Source: Rivihabitans pingtungensis
GTDB lineage: Bacteria; Pseudomonadota; Gammaproteobacteria; Burkholderiales; Aquaspirillaceae
Direction of reading: 5' to 3'
DNA: 63,489 nucleotides
Assembly: GCF_003201855.1 (NCBI RefSeq)
Contig: NZ_QJKI01000023.1
Location: forward strand, 1-63,489
The notes below the pieces were generated by a model. It was not told the origin of the DNA and searched no databases. It saw nothing but the letters and a program-made list of their open reading frames with translations. Below are positions 38,328 through 48,287 of the stretch, piece after piece; position 1 is the first letter of the stretch, and each line of letters begins with the position of its first letter. The position numbers and the translations under genes were made by a program.

Positions 38328-38440
38328 AGAGCCGCTCAAAAACCTGCTTGGCGTTGTGGTGTGACCTTGCCGTGCTATTTGCACTGTCTGCGGTCACACG
38401 CCTAGCCAGGCCTGCTGTGCTGAGTTTTGTGAGCGACTCT
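38328..38440 (+). repeat. Dispersed palindromic repeat, intact copy (tandem member 2)
   Basis: AGAGCCGCTCAAAAACC ... TTTTGTGAGCGACTCT, 113 bp, in the same orientation as its neighbour. About 85-90 percent identical to it by eye. It ends 7 bases before the truB stop on the opposite strand. Confidence 0.92.
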
Positions 38441-38447
38441 TGTCCGC

Positions 38448-39386
38448 TCAGGCTGCTGGCGAGAACGCCAGCAATCGGTCCGGCCACAACAGGCCATCGG
38501 CCCGCATGCGACCGATTCCGACAAACCGTTGTTGGGAATCGTATAAACGGCAGCCTTGGATTATCGCATCTTTTTCGGCGACATGCACCGGCTGGCCATG
38601 ACAAATTTTGTGCGTTTCCGCGTCGTTCAGGGTGTGGATGGGCAGGTGGTTCACCAGGATATCCACGGGCAGCAGCATGGCCATGCGCGCCTCGGGCGTC
38701 ATCTCCACCAGCGTATCCAGCGCGATGGCGTCGGCGATGTCAAAGCCGGCGGTGCGGGTGCGGCGCAGGCCGGCCAGGTGTGCGCCGCAGCCCAGCTTGG
38801 CGCCCAGGTCGGCGGCCAGCGTGCGCACATAGGTGCCCTTGCTGCATTGCACGTCCAGCACTGCGTCTTGGCCGTCAAAGCTGAGCAGCTCCAGCCGATG
38901 AATCACCACTTGCCGTGGCTTGCGCTCGATTTCCACCCCTTGTCGGGCGTATTCGTACAGCGAGCGGCCTTGGTGTTTGAGCGCGGAATACATCGGCGGC
39001 ACTTGCTCGATTGGCCCGGTCAGGCTGGCCATGGCCGCCAGCAGGCCGGCCTGGTCAAAATCAATCGGCCGCTCGCCGGGGGTGAACTCGCCTTCCAGGT
39101 CGCCGGTGCTGGAATAGTGGCCAAATCGCACGGTGGCGGTGTAGCCCTTGTCGGCGTCCAGCAGGTGGGCGGAAAACTTGGTGGCTTCGCCCAGGCACAC
39201 CGGCAACAGGCCGGTGGCCAGCGGGTCGAGCACGCCGGTGTGGCCGGCTTTTTCGGCGTGGTAGTGCCAGCGCGTGGTTTGCAGCGCCTTGTTGCTGGAC
39301 ATGCCCAGCGGCTTGTCCAGCAACAGCACGCCATGAATCGGCCGCTTGGGCGGCTTGGGCAGTCTGCTTACAGTCATTGAAGTCAT
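38448..39386 (-). CDS. truB: tRNA pseudouridine(55) synthase
   Basis: A 312-residue enzyme making pseudouridine 55 in the tRNA T-loop. The catalytic Asp54 lies in GHTGVLDPLATG; the KPLGMSSNKALQ start and a C-terminal PUA-like part (IHTLNDAETHKICHGQPVHV...) are present. Starts at 39386 or 39377 are both possible; neither has a clear ribosome site, consistent with translational coupling to rbfA 40 bases upstream. Confidence 0.96.
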   Translation of the reverse strand: MTSMTVSRLPKPPKRPIHGVLLLDKPLGMSSNKALQTTRWHYHAEKAGHTGVLDPLATGLLPVCLGEATKFSAHLLDADKGYTATVRFGHYSSTGDLEGEFTPGERPIDFDQAGLLAAMASLTGPIEQVPPMYSALKHQGRSLYEYARQGVEIERKPRQVVIHRLELLSFDGQDAVLDVQCSKGTYVRTLAADLGAKLGCGAHLAGLRRTRTAGFDIADAIALDTLVEMTPEARMAMLLPVDILVNHLPIHTLNDAETHKICHGQPVHVAEKDAIIQGCRLYDSQQRFVGIGRMRADGLLWPDRLLAFSPAA

Positions 39387-39426
39387 CACATCGGCGGCCG
39401 GCGCGGATGGCCGGCCAAAACGGGCG

Positions 39427-39828
39427 TCAGTCCTGGGCGGGCGCGTCGGTGTTGTCGTCGTCAACGCGGCTGGCGGCGTCGTCCTGCGCCACTTGGTTGA
39501 TCAGCTGGGTCATGTGTACGCCGCGCTCGATCGAGTGGTCGTACACAAAGTGCAGTTGCGGCACGGTGAACAGCTTGATGCGGCGCGCCACTTCCGAGCG
39601 CAGAAAGCCCGCAGCGCGCTCCAGCGCGTGTTGTGTGGTGTCCAGATCGCTGCTGGTCATCAGCGTGTAAAACACCTTGGCGTGCGAATAGTCGCGGGTG
39701 ACGTCCACGCCAGTGATGGTGACCCAGCCCACGCGCGGGTCTTTCAACTCGGTGCGGATGATGTCGGCCAGTTCGCGCTGCATCTGCTCGGAGATGCGGT
39801 CAGCGCGGGAAAACTGTTTTTTCGCCAT
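39427..39828 (-). CDS. rbfA: Ribosome-binding factor A
   Basis: A 133-residue KH-like cold-shock ribosome-maturation factor acting on 30S. Conserved RADRISEQMQRELADIIRTELKDPRVGWVTITGV is complete. CAGGAGAG precedes the ATG. The C-terminus has an acidic DDAASRVDDDNTDAPAQD tail. Confidence 0.97.
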   Translation of the reverse strand: MAKKQFSRADRISEQMQRELADIIRTELKDPRVGWVTITGVDVTRDYSHAKVFYTLMTSSDLDTTQHALERAAGFLRSEVARRIKLFTVPQLHFVYDHSIERGVHMTQLINQVAQDDAASRVDDDNTDAPAQD

Positions 39829-39864
39829 GGGGTCTCTCCTGATGGCCGAGACGGGCCGGCCATG

Positions 39865-39894
39865 AAAAAAGGGGCGGGCTTCGCCGCCCGCCCC
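39865..39894 (-). terminator. Terminator-like hairpin between infB and rbfA
   Basis: GGGGCGGGC-TTCGCC-GCCCGCCCC with six T after it on the minus strand. It lies inside an otherwise conserved operon, so it probably gives partial termination, lowering rbfA-truB relative to infB. Confidence 0.75.
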
Positions 39895-39912
39895 CGGTCG
39901 ATCTGGCTGCGC

Positions 39913-42900
39913 TTACAGCGTGCGGGCCACTTCGACGATTTCGAACACTTCCAGTTGGTCGCCTTCCTGGATGTCGTTGAAGTTCTTGATTTGCAGGCCG
40001 CATTCGTAGCCTTGCTTGACTTCCTTGACGTCGTCCTTGAAGCGCTTGAGCGATTCCAGCTCGCCCTGATGCACCACCACGTTCTGGCGGATGATGCGCA
40101 CCGAGGAGCCGCGCTTGACCATACCGTCGGTGACCATACAACCGGCAATCGAGCCAACCTTGGACACCGTGAACACCTGACGGATTTCCACCGTGCCGAT
40201 GACTTGTTCCTTGCGCTCCGGCGCCAGCATGCCCGACAACGCTGCCTTCACTTCATCGATGGCGTCATAGATGATGTTGTAGTAGCGGATTTCCACATCG
40301 TTGGCTTCGGCCTGCTTGCGCGCTTGCGCGTCGGCGCGGGTGTTAAAGCCAATGACAATGGCGCTGGAGGCTGCCGCCAGGTTGACGTCGGATTCGGTGA
40401 TGCCGCCCACGGCCGAGTGCAGGATGTTGACGCGCACTTCGTCGGTGGACAGTTTTTGCAGCGAACCGGCCAGCGCTTCGCAAGAACCCTGCACGTCGGC
40501 CTTGATGATGACCGACAGGGTTTGCACTTCGCCTTCGGCCATCTGGGCAAACATGTTTTCCAGCTTGGCGGCTTGTTGCTTGGCCAGACGCACATCGCGA
40601 TACTTGCCTTGACGGAACAGGGCGATTTCACGCGCCTTGCGCTCGTCGGTCAGCACCATCACGTCTTCACCGGCCGCCGGTACTTCCGACAGACCGAGAA
40701 TTTCCACCGGGATGGACGGGCCGGCTTCGGTAACCGGCTTGCCGTTTTCGTCGTTCATGGCGCGTACGCGGCCAAACACGGTGCCAGCCAGCAGCACATC
40801 GCCCTTCTTCAGGGTGCCAGACTGCACCAGGATGGTGGCCACGGCGCCGCGACCCTTGTCCAGGCGGGCTTCCACCACGATGCCCTTGGCCGGTGCTTCG
40901 CGCGCGGCTTGCAGCTCCAGCACTTCGGCTTGCAGCAGAATGGCTTCCAGCAGGCCGTCGATATTGGTGCCTTGCTTGGCAGACACTTCAACAAACTGGG
41001 TATCGCCACCCCAGTCTTCCGGCGCCACGCCGTGAGCAGACAGCTCCTGACGGATGCGCTCGGGGTTGGCGCCTTGTTTATCGATCTTGTTCACCGCCAC
41101 CACCATCGGCACACCTGCTGCCTTGGCGTGGTGGATGGCTTCGATGGTTTGCGGCATCACGCCATCGTCAGCGGCCACCACCAGCACCACGATATCGGTG
41201 GCCTTGGCGCCACGGGCACGCATGGCGGTAAACGCTTCGTGACCCGGTGTATCCAGGAAGGTCACCATGCCGCGCGGGGTATCCACGTGGTAGGCGCCGA
41301 TGTGCTGGGTAATGCCGCCGGCTTCGCCCGCCGCCACTTTGGCGCGACGGATGTAATCCAGCAGCGAGGTTTTACCGTGGTCAACGTGACCCATCACCGT
41401 CACCACCGGCGCGCGCGATTCCAGCACGGCTTCGTGGTGTTCGCCACCAACGTCGTCCAGATAGGATTCCGGGTCGTCCAGCTTGGCCGGCTTGGCCAGG
41501 TGGCCCATTTCTTCCACCACGATCATGGCGGTTTCCTGGTCCAGCACCTGGTTGATGGTGACCATCATGCCCATCTTCATCAGGGTCTTGATCACCTCAG
41601 CGGCCTTCACCGCCATCTTGTGGGCCAGTTCGGCCACCGAGATGGTTTCCGGCACCAGCACTTCGTGCACGATCGGCTCGGTCGGCGCCTGGAACTGATG
41701 CGCACCCTGAGCGTGCTTGTTGCCCTTGCCGCCCTTCTTGGATTTCCAGTCGTTGCGGCTGTCGCTGCTGCCCTTGGTTTTCAGGCCGCCGCGCTTCTTG
41801 GCGCCATCGTCCCAGCTGTCCTTGCCGCCGGCTTTCTTGTTGCCACCACGGCCCGGAGCGTCGTTGCCACCGGCCGGTTTGGCGGCGCCCGGCGCACCTG
41901 CTGCAGCGGCCGGCGCCGGACGTGCAGCGCCTGCGGCGCCTGCCGGTTTGGCCGGTTTGTGCAGCACGCTGCCGTGGGCCGGTTTCGGCGTTTTCTCGCC
42001 TGCGGCAGCAGCCGGGGCGGCCGGCTTGCTGGCAGCCTGTTTGGCAGCAGCTGCGTCGGCTTCGGCTTGCTGGCGGGCGACCAGACGGCGCGCTTCGCGT
42101 TCCTGACGTTCGCGAATCAGCGCTTCCTGGGCGGCGCGCAGCTTGTCCTGGCGACGAGCTTCGTTCTCACGGGCAGCAATTTCTTCCGGGGTGAGAATCA
42201 GCGCCGGATTGACCGGTGCGCTGGCTTGCGGCGCGTTCATCTGGGCGGCAGCGGCAGCGGCCGGCGACAGGCGCGGGGTTTGCGGCGCGCTGTTGCGTGG
42301 GCCGCGGTTGTCACGGTCGCGGCCACGGTTGTCGCGGTTGTCACGACGGCCGTCATCACGACGACCCTGACCAGCAGGTTTTTGCGCCGGGTTGCTCGGG
42401 CGGGCAGCCTGGGGTTGACTGGCCGGACGGGCCTCGGCGGGTTTGGCTTCCGGTTTCGCTTCCGGTTTGGCTTCGGATTTCACTTCTTTGGCTTCAATGG
42501 CCGGGGCAGCAGCAGGGCTGGCCGGCTCGACAGTGGGCGCCGGGGTCGGCGTCACGGTTTCGACAACAGGCGCGGCGGTGGCGGTCGGTGCGGCGACCGG
42601 GGCTTCAGCCTGGACCGGGGCCGCCGGTTCGGCGGCGGGGGTGTTCACCGGGGCCGGCTCGGCGGTCACGGCGGCGGGTACGGCAACGGCAGGGGCGTTC
42701 TTGGCAGCTTCTTCTTCCGGCAACACCACCACGCGCTTTTTGCGCACCTCCACTTGAATCGTGCGCGATTTGCCAGTGCTGTCGGCCTTGCGAATCTCGG
42801 AGGTTTCCTTGCGCTTGAGGGTGACGCGGTTGTCTACGGTGCCGCCATGGGCGCGACGCAGATGGTTGCGCAGCTGGGTTTTGTCCTGTTCGGTCAGCAC

Positions 42901-43008
42901 GTCTTCCATCGAAGACTTGCCCACGCCGGCCGCGCGCAGCTGTTCAAGGAGGTGATCCGGTTGCAAGCCTAATTCACTGGCAAATTGTTTTACATTCGTT
43001 TCAAGCAT
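39913..43008 (-). CDS. infB: Translation initiation factor IF-2
   Basis: A 1,031-residue GTPase. N-terminal IF2_N domain ([20 protein letters not shown]), a very long Ala/Pro/Lys/Arg-rich linker (about 80-430), then a second IF2_N-like segment and the G domain (GHVDHGKTS near 539, [13 protein letters not shown]), followed by the beta-barrel and fMet-tRNA-binding domains. It directs initiator tRNA to the 30S subunit. The linker makes it longer than the 890-residue Escherichia coli protein. Confidence 0.97.
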   Translation of the reverse strand: MLETNVKQFASELGLQPDHLLEQLRAAGVGKSSMEDVLTEQDKTQLRNHLRRAHGGTVDNRVTLKRKETSEIRKADSTGKSRTIQVEVRKKRVVVLPEEEAAKNAPAVAVPAAVTAEPAPVNTPAAEPAAPVQAEAPVAAPTATAAPVVETVTPTPAPTVEPASPAAAPAIEAKEVKSEAKPEAKPEAKPAEARPASQPQAARPSNPAQKPAGQGRRDDGRRDNRDNRGRDRDNRGPRNSAPQTPRLSPAAAAAAQMNAPQASAPVNPALILTPEEIAARENEARRQDKLRAAQEALIRERQEREARRLVARQQAEADAAAAKQAASKPAAPAAAAGEKTPKPAHGSVLHKPAKPAGAAGAARPAPAAAAGAPGAAKPAGGNDAPGRGGNKKAGGKDSWDDGAKKRGGLKTKGSSDSRNDWKSKKGGKGNKHAQGAHQFQAPTEPIVHEVLVPETISVAELAHKMAVKAAEVIKTLMKMGMMVTINQVLDQETAMIVVEEMGHLAKPAKLDDPESYLDDVGGEHHEAVLESRAPVVTVMGHVDHGKTSLLDYIRRAKVAAGEAGGITQHIGAYHVDTPRGMVTFLDTPGHEAFTAMRARGAKATDIVVLVVAADDGVMPQTIEAIHHAKAAGVPMVVAVNKIDKQGANPERIRQELSAHGVAPEDWGGDTQFVEVSAKQGTNIDGLLEAILLQAEVLELQAAREAPAKGIVVEARLDKGRGAVATILVQSGTLKKGDVLLAGTVFGRVRAMNDENGKPVTEAGPSIPVEILGLSEVPAAGEDVMVLTDERKAREIALFRQGKYRDVRLAKQQAAKLENMFAQMAEGEVQTLSVIIKADVQGSCEALAGSLQKLSTDEVRVNILHSAVGGITESDVNLAAASSAIVIGFNTRADAQARKQAEANDVEIRYYNIIYDAIDEVKAALSGMLAPERKEQVIGTVEIRQVFTVSKVGSIAGCMVTDGMVKRGSSVRIIRQNVVVHQGELESLKRFKDDVKEVKQGYECGLQIKNFNDIQEGDQLEVFEIVEVARTL

Positions 43009-43091
43009 TCGCGTTCCTAAATATCCCTATCTTTTCGCCTGGCCCGGCCGCAGGGCAGGCGTACCGCCCGCCGTCGTTCACATGGCCATCA

Positions 43092-44573
43092 TCATTCTTC
43101 ACTAAACCAGTGCTCACGCGCTTTCATGATCAGCGCAGTGGCAGCATCGGCTTCCATGCCGGTCATTTCGACCAGATCGTCCACAGCCAGGTCGGCCAAA
43201 TCGTCGCGGGTGGTGATGCCGTGTTCGGCCAACTGACGCACCAGGTCGCTATCAATGCCTTCCAGGGTCTTGAGCTCTTCAGAGACGCTCTCGACTTTTT
43301 CTTCCGAAGCAATGGCCTGGGTCAGCAGGGCATTGCGTGCGCGGCTGCGCAGTTCATTGACGGTTTCTTCGTCCAGCGCGTCAATTTCCAGCATCTCGGC
43401 CAGCGGCACATAGGCCACTTCTTCCAGCGTGGTGAAGCCTTCGCTGATCAGCACTTCGGCCATTTCTTCGTCCACGTCCAGCGAGTTGATGAACAGGCTG
43501 CGCAGCGCGGCGTCTTCGGCTTCGTGTTTCTCGGCGGCTTCGTCAACGGTCATGATGTTGAGAATCCAGCCGGTCAGCTCGGAGGCCAGGCGCACGTTCT
43601 GGCCGCCGCGGCCAATCGCCAGCGCCAGTTGGTCTTCTTCGACCACCACGTCCATGCTGTGCTTTTCTTCATCGACCATGATGCGCTGCACTTCGGCCGG
43701 CGACAGCGCGTTGATCACATAGGTGGCTTGTTCCGGCGACCACAGCACGATGTCCACGCGCTCGCCGGCCAGTTCGCTGGTGACCGCCTGCACGCGCGAG
43801 CCGCGCATGCCGATGCAGGTGCCTTGCGGGTCGATGCGCGGGTCGTTGGCTTTCACCGAGATCTTGGCGCGACTGCCCGGGTCGCGCGCGGCGCCACGGA
43901 TTTCCAGCAGGCCTTCTTCGATTTCCGGGACTTCCAGTTCGAACAGTTTCTTGACGAACTCGGCCGAGGTGCGCGACAGCACCAGCTGCGGGCCACGACC
44001 ACCGCGATCCACACGCAGCAGATAGGCGCGCACCGGGTCACCCACGCGCAGGTTTTCCTTGGGGATCATCTGTTCGCGCGGCAGCACGGCTTCCAGCTTG
44101 CCGATTTCGATGATGGCGTTGCCGCGCTCCATGCGCTTGATATTGCCGCGCACCAGGAAGTCATTGCGTTCCAGGAAGTCGTTCAGCACCTGTTCGCGTT
44201 CGGCGTCGCGGATTTTTTGCAAAATCACCTGCTTGGCGGTTTGTGCGCCAATGCGGCCAAATTCGATGGCTTCCAGCGGTTCTTCGTAGAAGTCACCAAG
44301 CTCCAGGCCAGCATGACGCTCGTCCAGGTCGCTGACTGCCACCTGGCGCGACGGGTATTCGTGGTCGTTATCTTCGACAAGCTGCCAGCGACGGAAGGAA
44401 TGATAGTCGCCAGTGTTGCGGTCGATTTCGACGCGCACGTCAATGTCTTCCTGATTGCTTTTTTTCTTGGTGGCGGAGGCCAGCGCCAGCTCCAGCGCGC
44501 CAAACACGATTTCCTTGCTGACGTTCTTTTCACGCGCCAGCGCATCCACCAGCAGCAAAATCTCTCGACTCAT
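43092..44573 (-). CDS. nusA: Transcription elongation/termination factor NusA
   Basis: A 493-residue protein: N-terminal RNA-polymerase-binding domain, S1 domain (about 135-200), two KH domains ([21 protein letters not shown] and [14 protein letters not shown]), and two C-terminal acidic AR repeats. The AR repeats are typical of proteobacteria and bind the polymerase alpha subunit or phage N. The first gene of the operon is rimP, 129 bases upstream. Confidence 0.97.
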   Translation of the reverse strand: MSREILLLVDALAREKNVSKEIVFGALELALASATKKKSNQEDIDVRVEIDRNTGDYHSFRRWQLVEDNDHEYPSRQVAVSDLDERHAGLELGDFYEEPLEAIEFGRIGAQTAKQVILQKIRDAEREQVLNDFLERNDFLVRGNIKRMERGNAIIEIGKLEAVLPREQMIPKENLRVGDPVRAYLLRVDRGGRGPQLVLSRTSAEFVKKLFELEVPEIEEGLLEIRGAARDPGSRAKISVKANDPRIDPQGTCIGMRGSRVQAVTSELAGERVDIVLWSPEQATYVINALSPAEVQRIMVDEEKHSMDVVVEEDQLALAIGRGGQNVRLASELTGWILNIMTVDEAAEKHEAEDAALRSLFINSLDVDEEMAEVLISEGFTTLEEVAYVPLAEMLEIDALDEETVNELRSRARNALLTQAIASEEKVESVSEELKTLEGIDSDLVRQLAEHGITTRDDLADLAVDDLVEMTGMEADAATALIMKAREHWFSEE

Positions 44574-44702
44574 CTAAACATTCTCTCCGCATCGGCCGGC
44601 GATGTGTTCGCCAACCCTGACGCCGGATGGCGCGGGGCCCATCGGCTTGTGTGATTGTCTTCCTCGGCGCCGCCGCCTGCCGGGCGGCGCATTCAACCTG
44701 GC

Positions 44703-45128
44703 TTAGAACTCGGGGTCGAGTCGTGCCTTGTCGATGCTGGCCAGCGGAATGCTTACCAGTTTGCCTTCCACTTCCAGGCGCAGGGCGCTTTCTTCCACGC
44801 CGCACAGGCGGCCGTGGAAATTCTTGCGGCCTTCCAGCGGCATGCGGGTTTTCACCTTGGCCAACTGACCGGTGAAGCGGACGAAGTCCTGTTCTTTTTT
44901 CAGCGGGCGATCCAGGCCCGGCGACGACACTTCCAATCGGTCGTAGTCAATGTTTTCCACCATGAACAGGCGGGTCAGGTGATTGCTGACCAGCACGCAG
45001 TCATCCACGGTAATGCCTTCCGGCTTGTCGATGAACAGACGAAAACCGCCCGATCGGGTCAATTCGAGGTCGACAAATTCGTACCCGAGCCCGACGAGCG
45101 TGCTTTCCAGCAACGCGCGAACATCCAT
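44703..45128 (-). CDS. rimP: Ribosome maturation factor RimP
   Basis: A 141-residue two-domain protein needed for 30S maturation. The [42 protein letters not shown] segment is diagnostic. ATG 45128 follows GGA. It is the promoter-proximal gene of the rimP-nusA-infB-rbfA-truB-rpsO-pnp set. Confidence 0.96.
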   Translation of the reverse strand: MDVRALLESTLVGLGYEFVDLELTRSGGFRLFIDKPEGITVDDCVLVSNHLTRLFMVENIDYDRLEVSSPGLDRPLKKEQDFVRFTGQLAKVKTRMPLEGRKNFHGRLCGVEESALRLEVEGKLVSIPLASIDKARLDPEF

Positions 45129-45139
45129 GTTTTTTCCAC

Positions 45140-45164
45140 AAATAAAAAATGGGCGAAACGCCCA
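45140..45164 (-). terminator. Leader hairpin with T-tract directly before rimP
   Basis: TGGGCG-TTT-CGCCCA followed by ATTTTTTATTT, 12-36 bases upstream of the rimP ATG and just downstream of the -10 at 45179. It has the form of an intrinsic terminator within the leader, suggesting attenuation or NusA-responsive feedback of the operon. Confidence 0.65.
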
Positions 45165-45178
45165 CACTGATGCCGTTG

Positions 45179-45187
45179 ATTATAACA
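45179..45187 (-). promoter_or_regulatory. Extended -10 promoter of the rimP-nusA-infB operon
   Basis: TGTTATAAT on the minus strand is a perfect TG-n-TATAAT extended -10. The predicted start lies about 45 bases before rimP. A T-rich TTTCTTTTTCTTT block occupies the -35 and upstream-element position. Confidence 0.7.
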
Positions 45188-45309
45188 GACTCTTGAAAGA
45201 AAAAGAAACTGCTGGTCATCACCGACCAAGTGTGGCAGAAAATGTGGCCTCCGACAAGTATCTGAACTTGACGAAAGCATGAGTGGTGCCGCAGCCTGCA
45301 AGTGGGATT

Positions 45310-45422
45310 TAGCGCCGCTAACAAAACCCTCCTGGCGTCGTTGCGCAGCCGTATTTCTTGTACTGCCCGCCGCCGCACGCTTGACCGGGAACGCGGTGCT
45401 CAGGCTTTGTACGCGACTCTTA
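45310..45422 (+). repeat. Dispersed palindromic repeat, diverged copy
   Basis: Left end TTAGCGCCGCTAACAAAACCCTCCTGGCG, right end GGCTTTGTACGCGACTCTTAA; TTGTACTGCCCGC core. About 113 bp, with drift in the right arm. Confidence 0.75.
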
Positions 45423-45464
45423 ACGCGACAGGGTGGACAGAAGCCCAGCGGTCATGCCATATTT

Positions 45465-45478
45465 CAAACAATCGTTTG
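45465..45478. promoter_or_regulatory. PsrA/FadR-like operator upstream of fadD
   Basis: CAAAC-AATC-GTTTG fits the (G/C)AAAC-N2-4-GTTT(G/C) palindrome known for the TetR-family fatty-acid regulator PsrA. It lies 165 bases before the fadD ATG. No psrA gene is in the window, so the assignment is by motif and target. Confidence 0.55.
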
Positions 45479-45643
45479 TAACACGGCTCGTGCCGGACAA
45501 CGATGCGGCATCTATAGTAAAAGTCACCTCGCCTGCCCTGCAAGCGCCAGCGAGCGACGCCCGCCAAAGCATACTGACCGACCTGCTGCTCGCCGCACAC
45601 AGCCAGGACGGCGCCACCTCAAAGACGATGGAGAAACAAGACA

Positions 45644-47335
45644 ATGGACAAAGTCTGGCTGAAGAATTATCAACCCGGCGTGCCCGCCGAAATCGACATC
45701 AACCAGTTCCAGTCGGTTTCGGAAGTGTTTGCCCGCAGTGTCGAGCGTTTTCGAGACCGGCCGGCGATGGCCAATATGGGCAAAGTGTACACCTATGGCG
45801 AGCTGGACGCCCTGACTGTTCGTTTTGCCTCGTTCCTGCAAAATACCCTCAAGCTGCCGATGGGCGCGCGGGTGGCGGTGATGATGCCCAATCTGCTGCA
45901 ATACCCGGTGGCGGTGTTCGCCATCCTGCGCGCCGGCTACACCGTGGTCAATGTCAATCCCTTGTATACCCCGCGTGAACTGGAGCACCAGCTTAACGAC
46001 GCTGGCGTGGATACCATCGTTATCCTGGAAAATTTTGCCAACGTGCTGCAACAGGTGATCGCCCGTACTGCGGTCAAGCATGTGGTGCTGACCCGCATTG
46101 GCGACTTGCTGGGCGCGCCCAAGTCCTGGCTGGTGAACTTTGCCGTCAAGCACGTTAAGAAGATGGTGCCAGCCTGGAAGCTGCCGGTGACGCCGATCTT
46201 GTTTAATGATGCGCTCAAGGCTGGCGCCGCGCAGCCGCTCAAGCCAGTGAGCATTGGCCATGATGATGTGGCGTTTTTGCAATACACCGGCGGCACCACC
46301 GGCGTGGCCAAGGGCGCCATGTTGCTGCATCGCAATATTGTCGCCAATATGCTACAGGCTGGCGGCTGGGTGAAGCCTGCCGTGCGCGAAGGCCAGGAAG
46401 TGATTGTCACCGCCCTGCCGCTTTATCATATCTTTTCGCTGACCGCCAACCTGATGGTGTTCACCGAAATTGGCGCGCTGAACATCCTGATCACCAACCC
46501 GCGCGACATCCCGGGCTTTATCAAGGAAATCAAGCAATACCCGGTGACGGCGATGACCGGGGTGAACACCCTGTTTAATGCTCTGCTCAATCACCCGGAT
46601 TTTGCTTCGGTGAATTTTTCCACCTGGCGACTGGCGCTGGGCGGCGGCATGGCGGTGCAAAAAGCCGTGGCCGACAAATGGAAGGCGCTGACCGGCGTGC
46701 CGCTGATTGAGGCCTACGGCCTGACCGAAACCAGCCCGGCGGCGTGCATGAACCCGCTGGACCTAACCGAATACAATGGCACGATTGGCGTGCCCATCCC
46801 TTCTACCGAGATCCAGATTCGTGACAGCCAGGGCCATGAGGTGGCGTATGGCGAATCCGGCGAGCTATGCATTCGCGGCCCACAGGTGATGAAGGGCTAT
46901 TGGCGGCGTCCGGATGAAACCGCCAAGGTGATCGACGAGCAGGGCTTTCTGGCCACCGGCGATATGGCGATGATGACGCCGGAGGGCTTTGTCAAACTGG
47001 TGGACCGCAAAAAAGACATGATTCTGGTGTCGGGCTTTAATGTCTACCCGAATGAAGTCGAAGACGTGGTGGCCAGCCATCCGGGCGTGCTGGAGGTGGC
47101 CTGCGTGGGCGTGGCGGACGAGAAATCCGGCGAGCTGGTCAAGGTGTTTGTGGTGCGCAAGGACCCGGCGCTGACCGAGAAAGACATCCTCGCCCACTGC
47201 AAGGCCAACCTGACCGGCTACAAGGTGCCCAAGTTTGTCGAGTTCCGCGACGAACTGCCCAAGACCAATGTCGGCAAAATCCTGCGCCGCGCCTTGCGCG
47301 ACGAGAAGCCCGGCATGACCGCCAACAAGGGATAA
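45644..47335 (+). CDS. fadD: Long-chain fatty acid-CoA ligase
   Basis: A 563-residue adenylate-forming enzyme activating long-chain fatty acids for beta-oxidation. Motifs: P-loop YTGGTTGVAKGA, GVNTLF, YGLTETSPAA, ATGDMAMM, DRKKDMILVSGFNVYPNEVE, and Lys in KTNVGKILRR. GATGGAGAA precedes the ATG. It is transcribed alone and is probably repressed through the PsrA-like operator upstream. Confidence 0.95.
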   Translation: MDKVWLKNYQPGVPAEIDINQFQSVSEVFARSVERFRDRPAMANMGKVYTYGELDALTVRFASFLQNTLKLPMGARVAVMMPNLLQYPVAVFAILRAGYTVVNVNPLYTPRELEHQLNDAGVDTIVILENFANVLQQVIARTAVKHVVLTRIGDLLGAPKSWLVNFAVKHVKKMVPAWKLPVTPILFNDALKAGAAQPLKPVSIGHDDVAFLQYTGGTTGVAKGAMLLHRNIVANMLQAGGWVKPAVREGQEVIVTALPLYHIFSLTANLMVFTEIGALNILITNPRDIPGFIKEIKQYPVTAMTGVNTLFNALLNHPDFASVNFSTWRLALGGGMAVQKAVADKWKALTGVPLIEAYGLTETSPAACMNPLDLTEYNGTIGVPIPSTEIQIRDSQGHEVAYGESGELCIRGPQVMKGYWRRPDETAKVIDEQGFLATGDMAMMTPEGFVKLVDRKKDMILVSGFNVYPNEVEDVVASHPGVLEVACVGVADEKSGELVKVFVVRKDPALTEKDILAHCKANLTGYKVPKFVEFRDELPKTNVGKILRRALRDEKPGMTANKG

Positions 47336-47353
47336 GCGCTGCGCACACCCTGC

Positions 47354-47391
47354 GCCATGGGCCCGGCCAGCCATGCTGCCGGGCCCATGGC
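47354..47391 (+). terminator. Hairpin after fadD
   Basis: A perfect 14-bp stem (GCCATGGGCCCGGC and complement) with a 10-base loop, then TTGTCTG; weak T-tract. Confidence 0.6.
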
Positions 47392-47446
47392 TTGTCTGCG
47401 GCGGCATTCCGGCTACACTGCCGGTTTTGCCCCTGGAGCTTTCCCC

Positions 47447-47806
47447 ATGTCCACCCCCGTTCTGTATGGTATTCCCAATTGCGACACCATGAAAAAAGCC
47501 CGCGCCTGGCTGGCGGCACAAGGTATCGAGGTGACGTTTCATGACTATAAAAAGCTCGGCATCACCGCTGAAGTCATTGAGGGCTGGCTGGCGCAGGGCG
47601 CTACGCTGGATGCGCTGGTCAATCGTAAGGGTACCACTTGGCGCAAGCTGGATGAGGCCAGCCGGGCACAGGCTGAACACCGGGAGGGCGCGATTGCCTT
47701 GCTGCTGGCACAGCCTTCGCTGATCAAGCGCCCGGTGCTGGTGCAGGCCGGTCGGGTGGAGGTGGGGTTCAGTGAGGCGGCGTATCAGGCGTTGTTTGCG
47801 CACTGA
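47447..47806 (+). CDS. ArsC/Spx-family protein (YffB-like)
   Basis: A 119-residue thioredoxin-fold protein. A single N-terminal active-site Cys12 is in YGIPNCDTMKKA, with FHDYKKLGI and the late LIKRPVLV matching the YffB/ArsC-related group. True arsenate reductases of this fold use a similar Cys, but the YffB group has no proven substrate; glutathione-dependent thiol reduction is likely. CTGGAG precedes ATG 47447. Confidence 0.88.
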   Translation: MSTPVLYGIPNCDTMKKARAWLAAQGIEVTFHDYKKLGITAEVIEGWLAQGATLDALVNRKGTTWRKLDEASRAQAEHREGAIALLLAQPSLIKRPVLVQAGRVEVGFSEAAYQALFAH

Positions 47807-47815
47807 GTCAATGTT

Positions 47816-47864
47816 ACGGGCGGGATCGGCCAGAAAACTGTACTGGCTGATCCCGCCCGTTTTT
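47816..47864 (+). terminator. Terminator after the ArsC-like gene
   Basis: ACGGGCGGGATC...GATCCCGCCCGT with inner CCAG/CTGG pairing and five T after it. Confidence 0.9.
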
Positions 47865-47872
47865 GATTGGTC

Positions 47873-47975
47873 GGCTCCTCCCGTGAGGTGAGAAAACCCT
47901 TCTGGCGTGGTGAGCCGACCTTGCCGTACTGCTTGTACTGTTTGCCGTCGCGTGTCTGGCCAGGCGTGGCGCTTA
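47873..47975 (+). repeat. Dispersed palindromic repeat, diverged copy
   Basis: GTGAGAAAACCCTTCTGGCGTGGTGAGCCGACCTTGCCGTACTGCTTGTACTGT matches the family core; termini eroded. It reaches the ppnP stop region. Confidence 0.6.
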
Positions 47976-48287
47976 GCCGAAGTGGCAGACGTAATGCAGG
48001 GTGTCGGTCACCGTGATGTCAAACGCGCTGTCGCCTGGCACCGAGAATGACTGGCCTGCGCCATAGTTTTGCGCTGTGCTTTCGCCTTTGAGCTGAACGC
48101 TGCACTGGCCGGCCAGCACTTCCATGATTTCTGGTGCGCCGGTATTGAAGGTCAGCGTGGCGCCCGGCAGGATCACCCCCACCGATTTGCGTACGCCGTC
48201 AGCCAGAATCAGGCTGTGGCTGACGCAGCGACCGTCAAAATAGACGTTGGCTTTTTTGATTACGCTGACGTTGTCAAACTGTTCCAT
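47973..48287 (-). CDS. ppnP: Pyrimidine/purine nucleoside phosphorylase
   Basis: A 104-residue single-domain cupin (formerly DUF1255/YaiE) that phosphorolyses several nucleosides. [39 protein letters not shown] and the cupin end [15 protein letters not shown] are diagnostic. AAGGGA precedes the ATG. Transcribed alone. Confidence 0.95.
   Translation of the reverse strand: MEQFDNVSVIKKANVYFDGRCVSHSLILADGVRKSVGVILPGATLTFNTGAPEIMEVLAGQCSVQLKGESTAQNYGAGQSFSVPGDSAFDITVTDTLHYVCHFG

Larger units (their letters stand above)
45188..45643. other. Intergenic region between divergent rimP and fadD
   Basis: No gene. It contains a diverged dispersed repeat (45310-45422), the PsrA-like operator (45465-45478) and a possible fadD -10 (TATAGT 45513-45518). 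Confidence 0.5.

Noticed and set aside
39346..42972. Very long open frame (about 1,200 codons) antisense to infB
   Set aside because: It mirrors the codon bias of infB on the opposite strand; the translation is His/Gly/Gln-rich, without domain patterns or a ribosome site.
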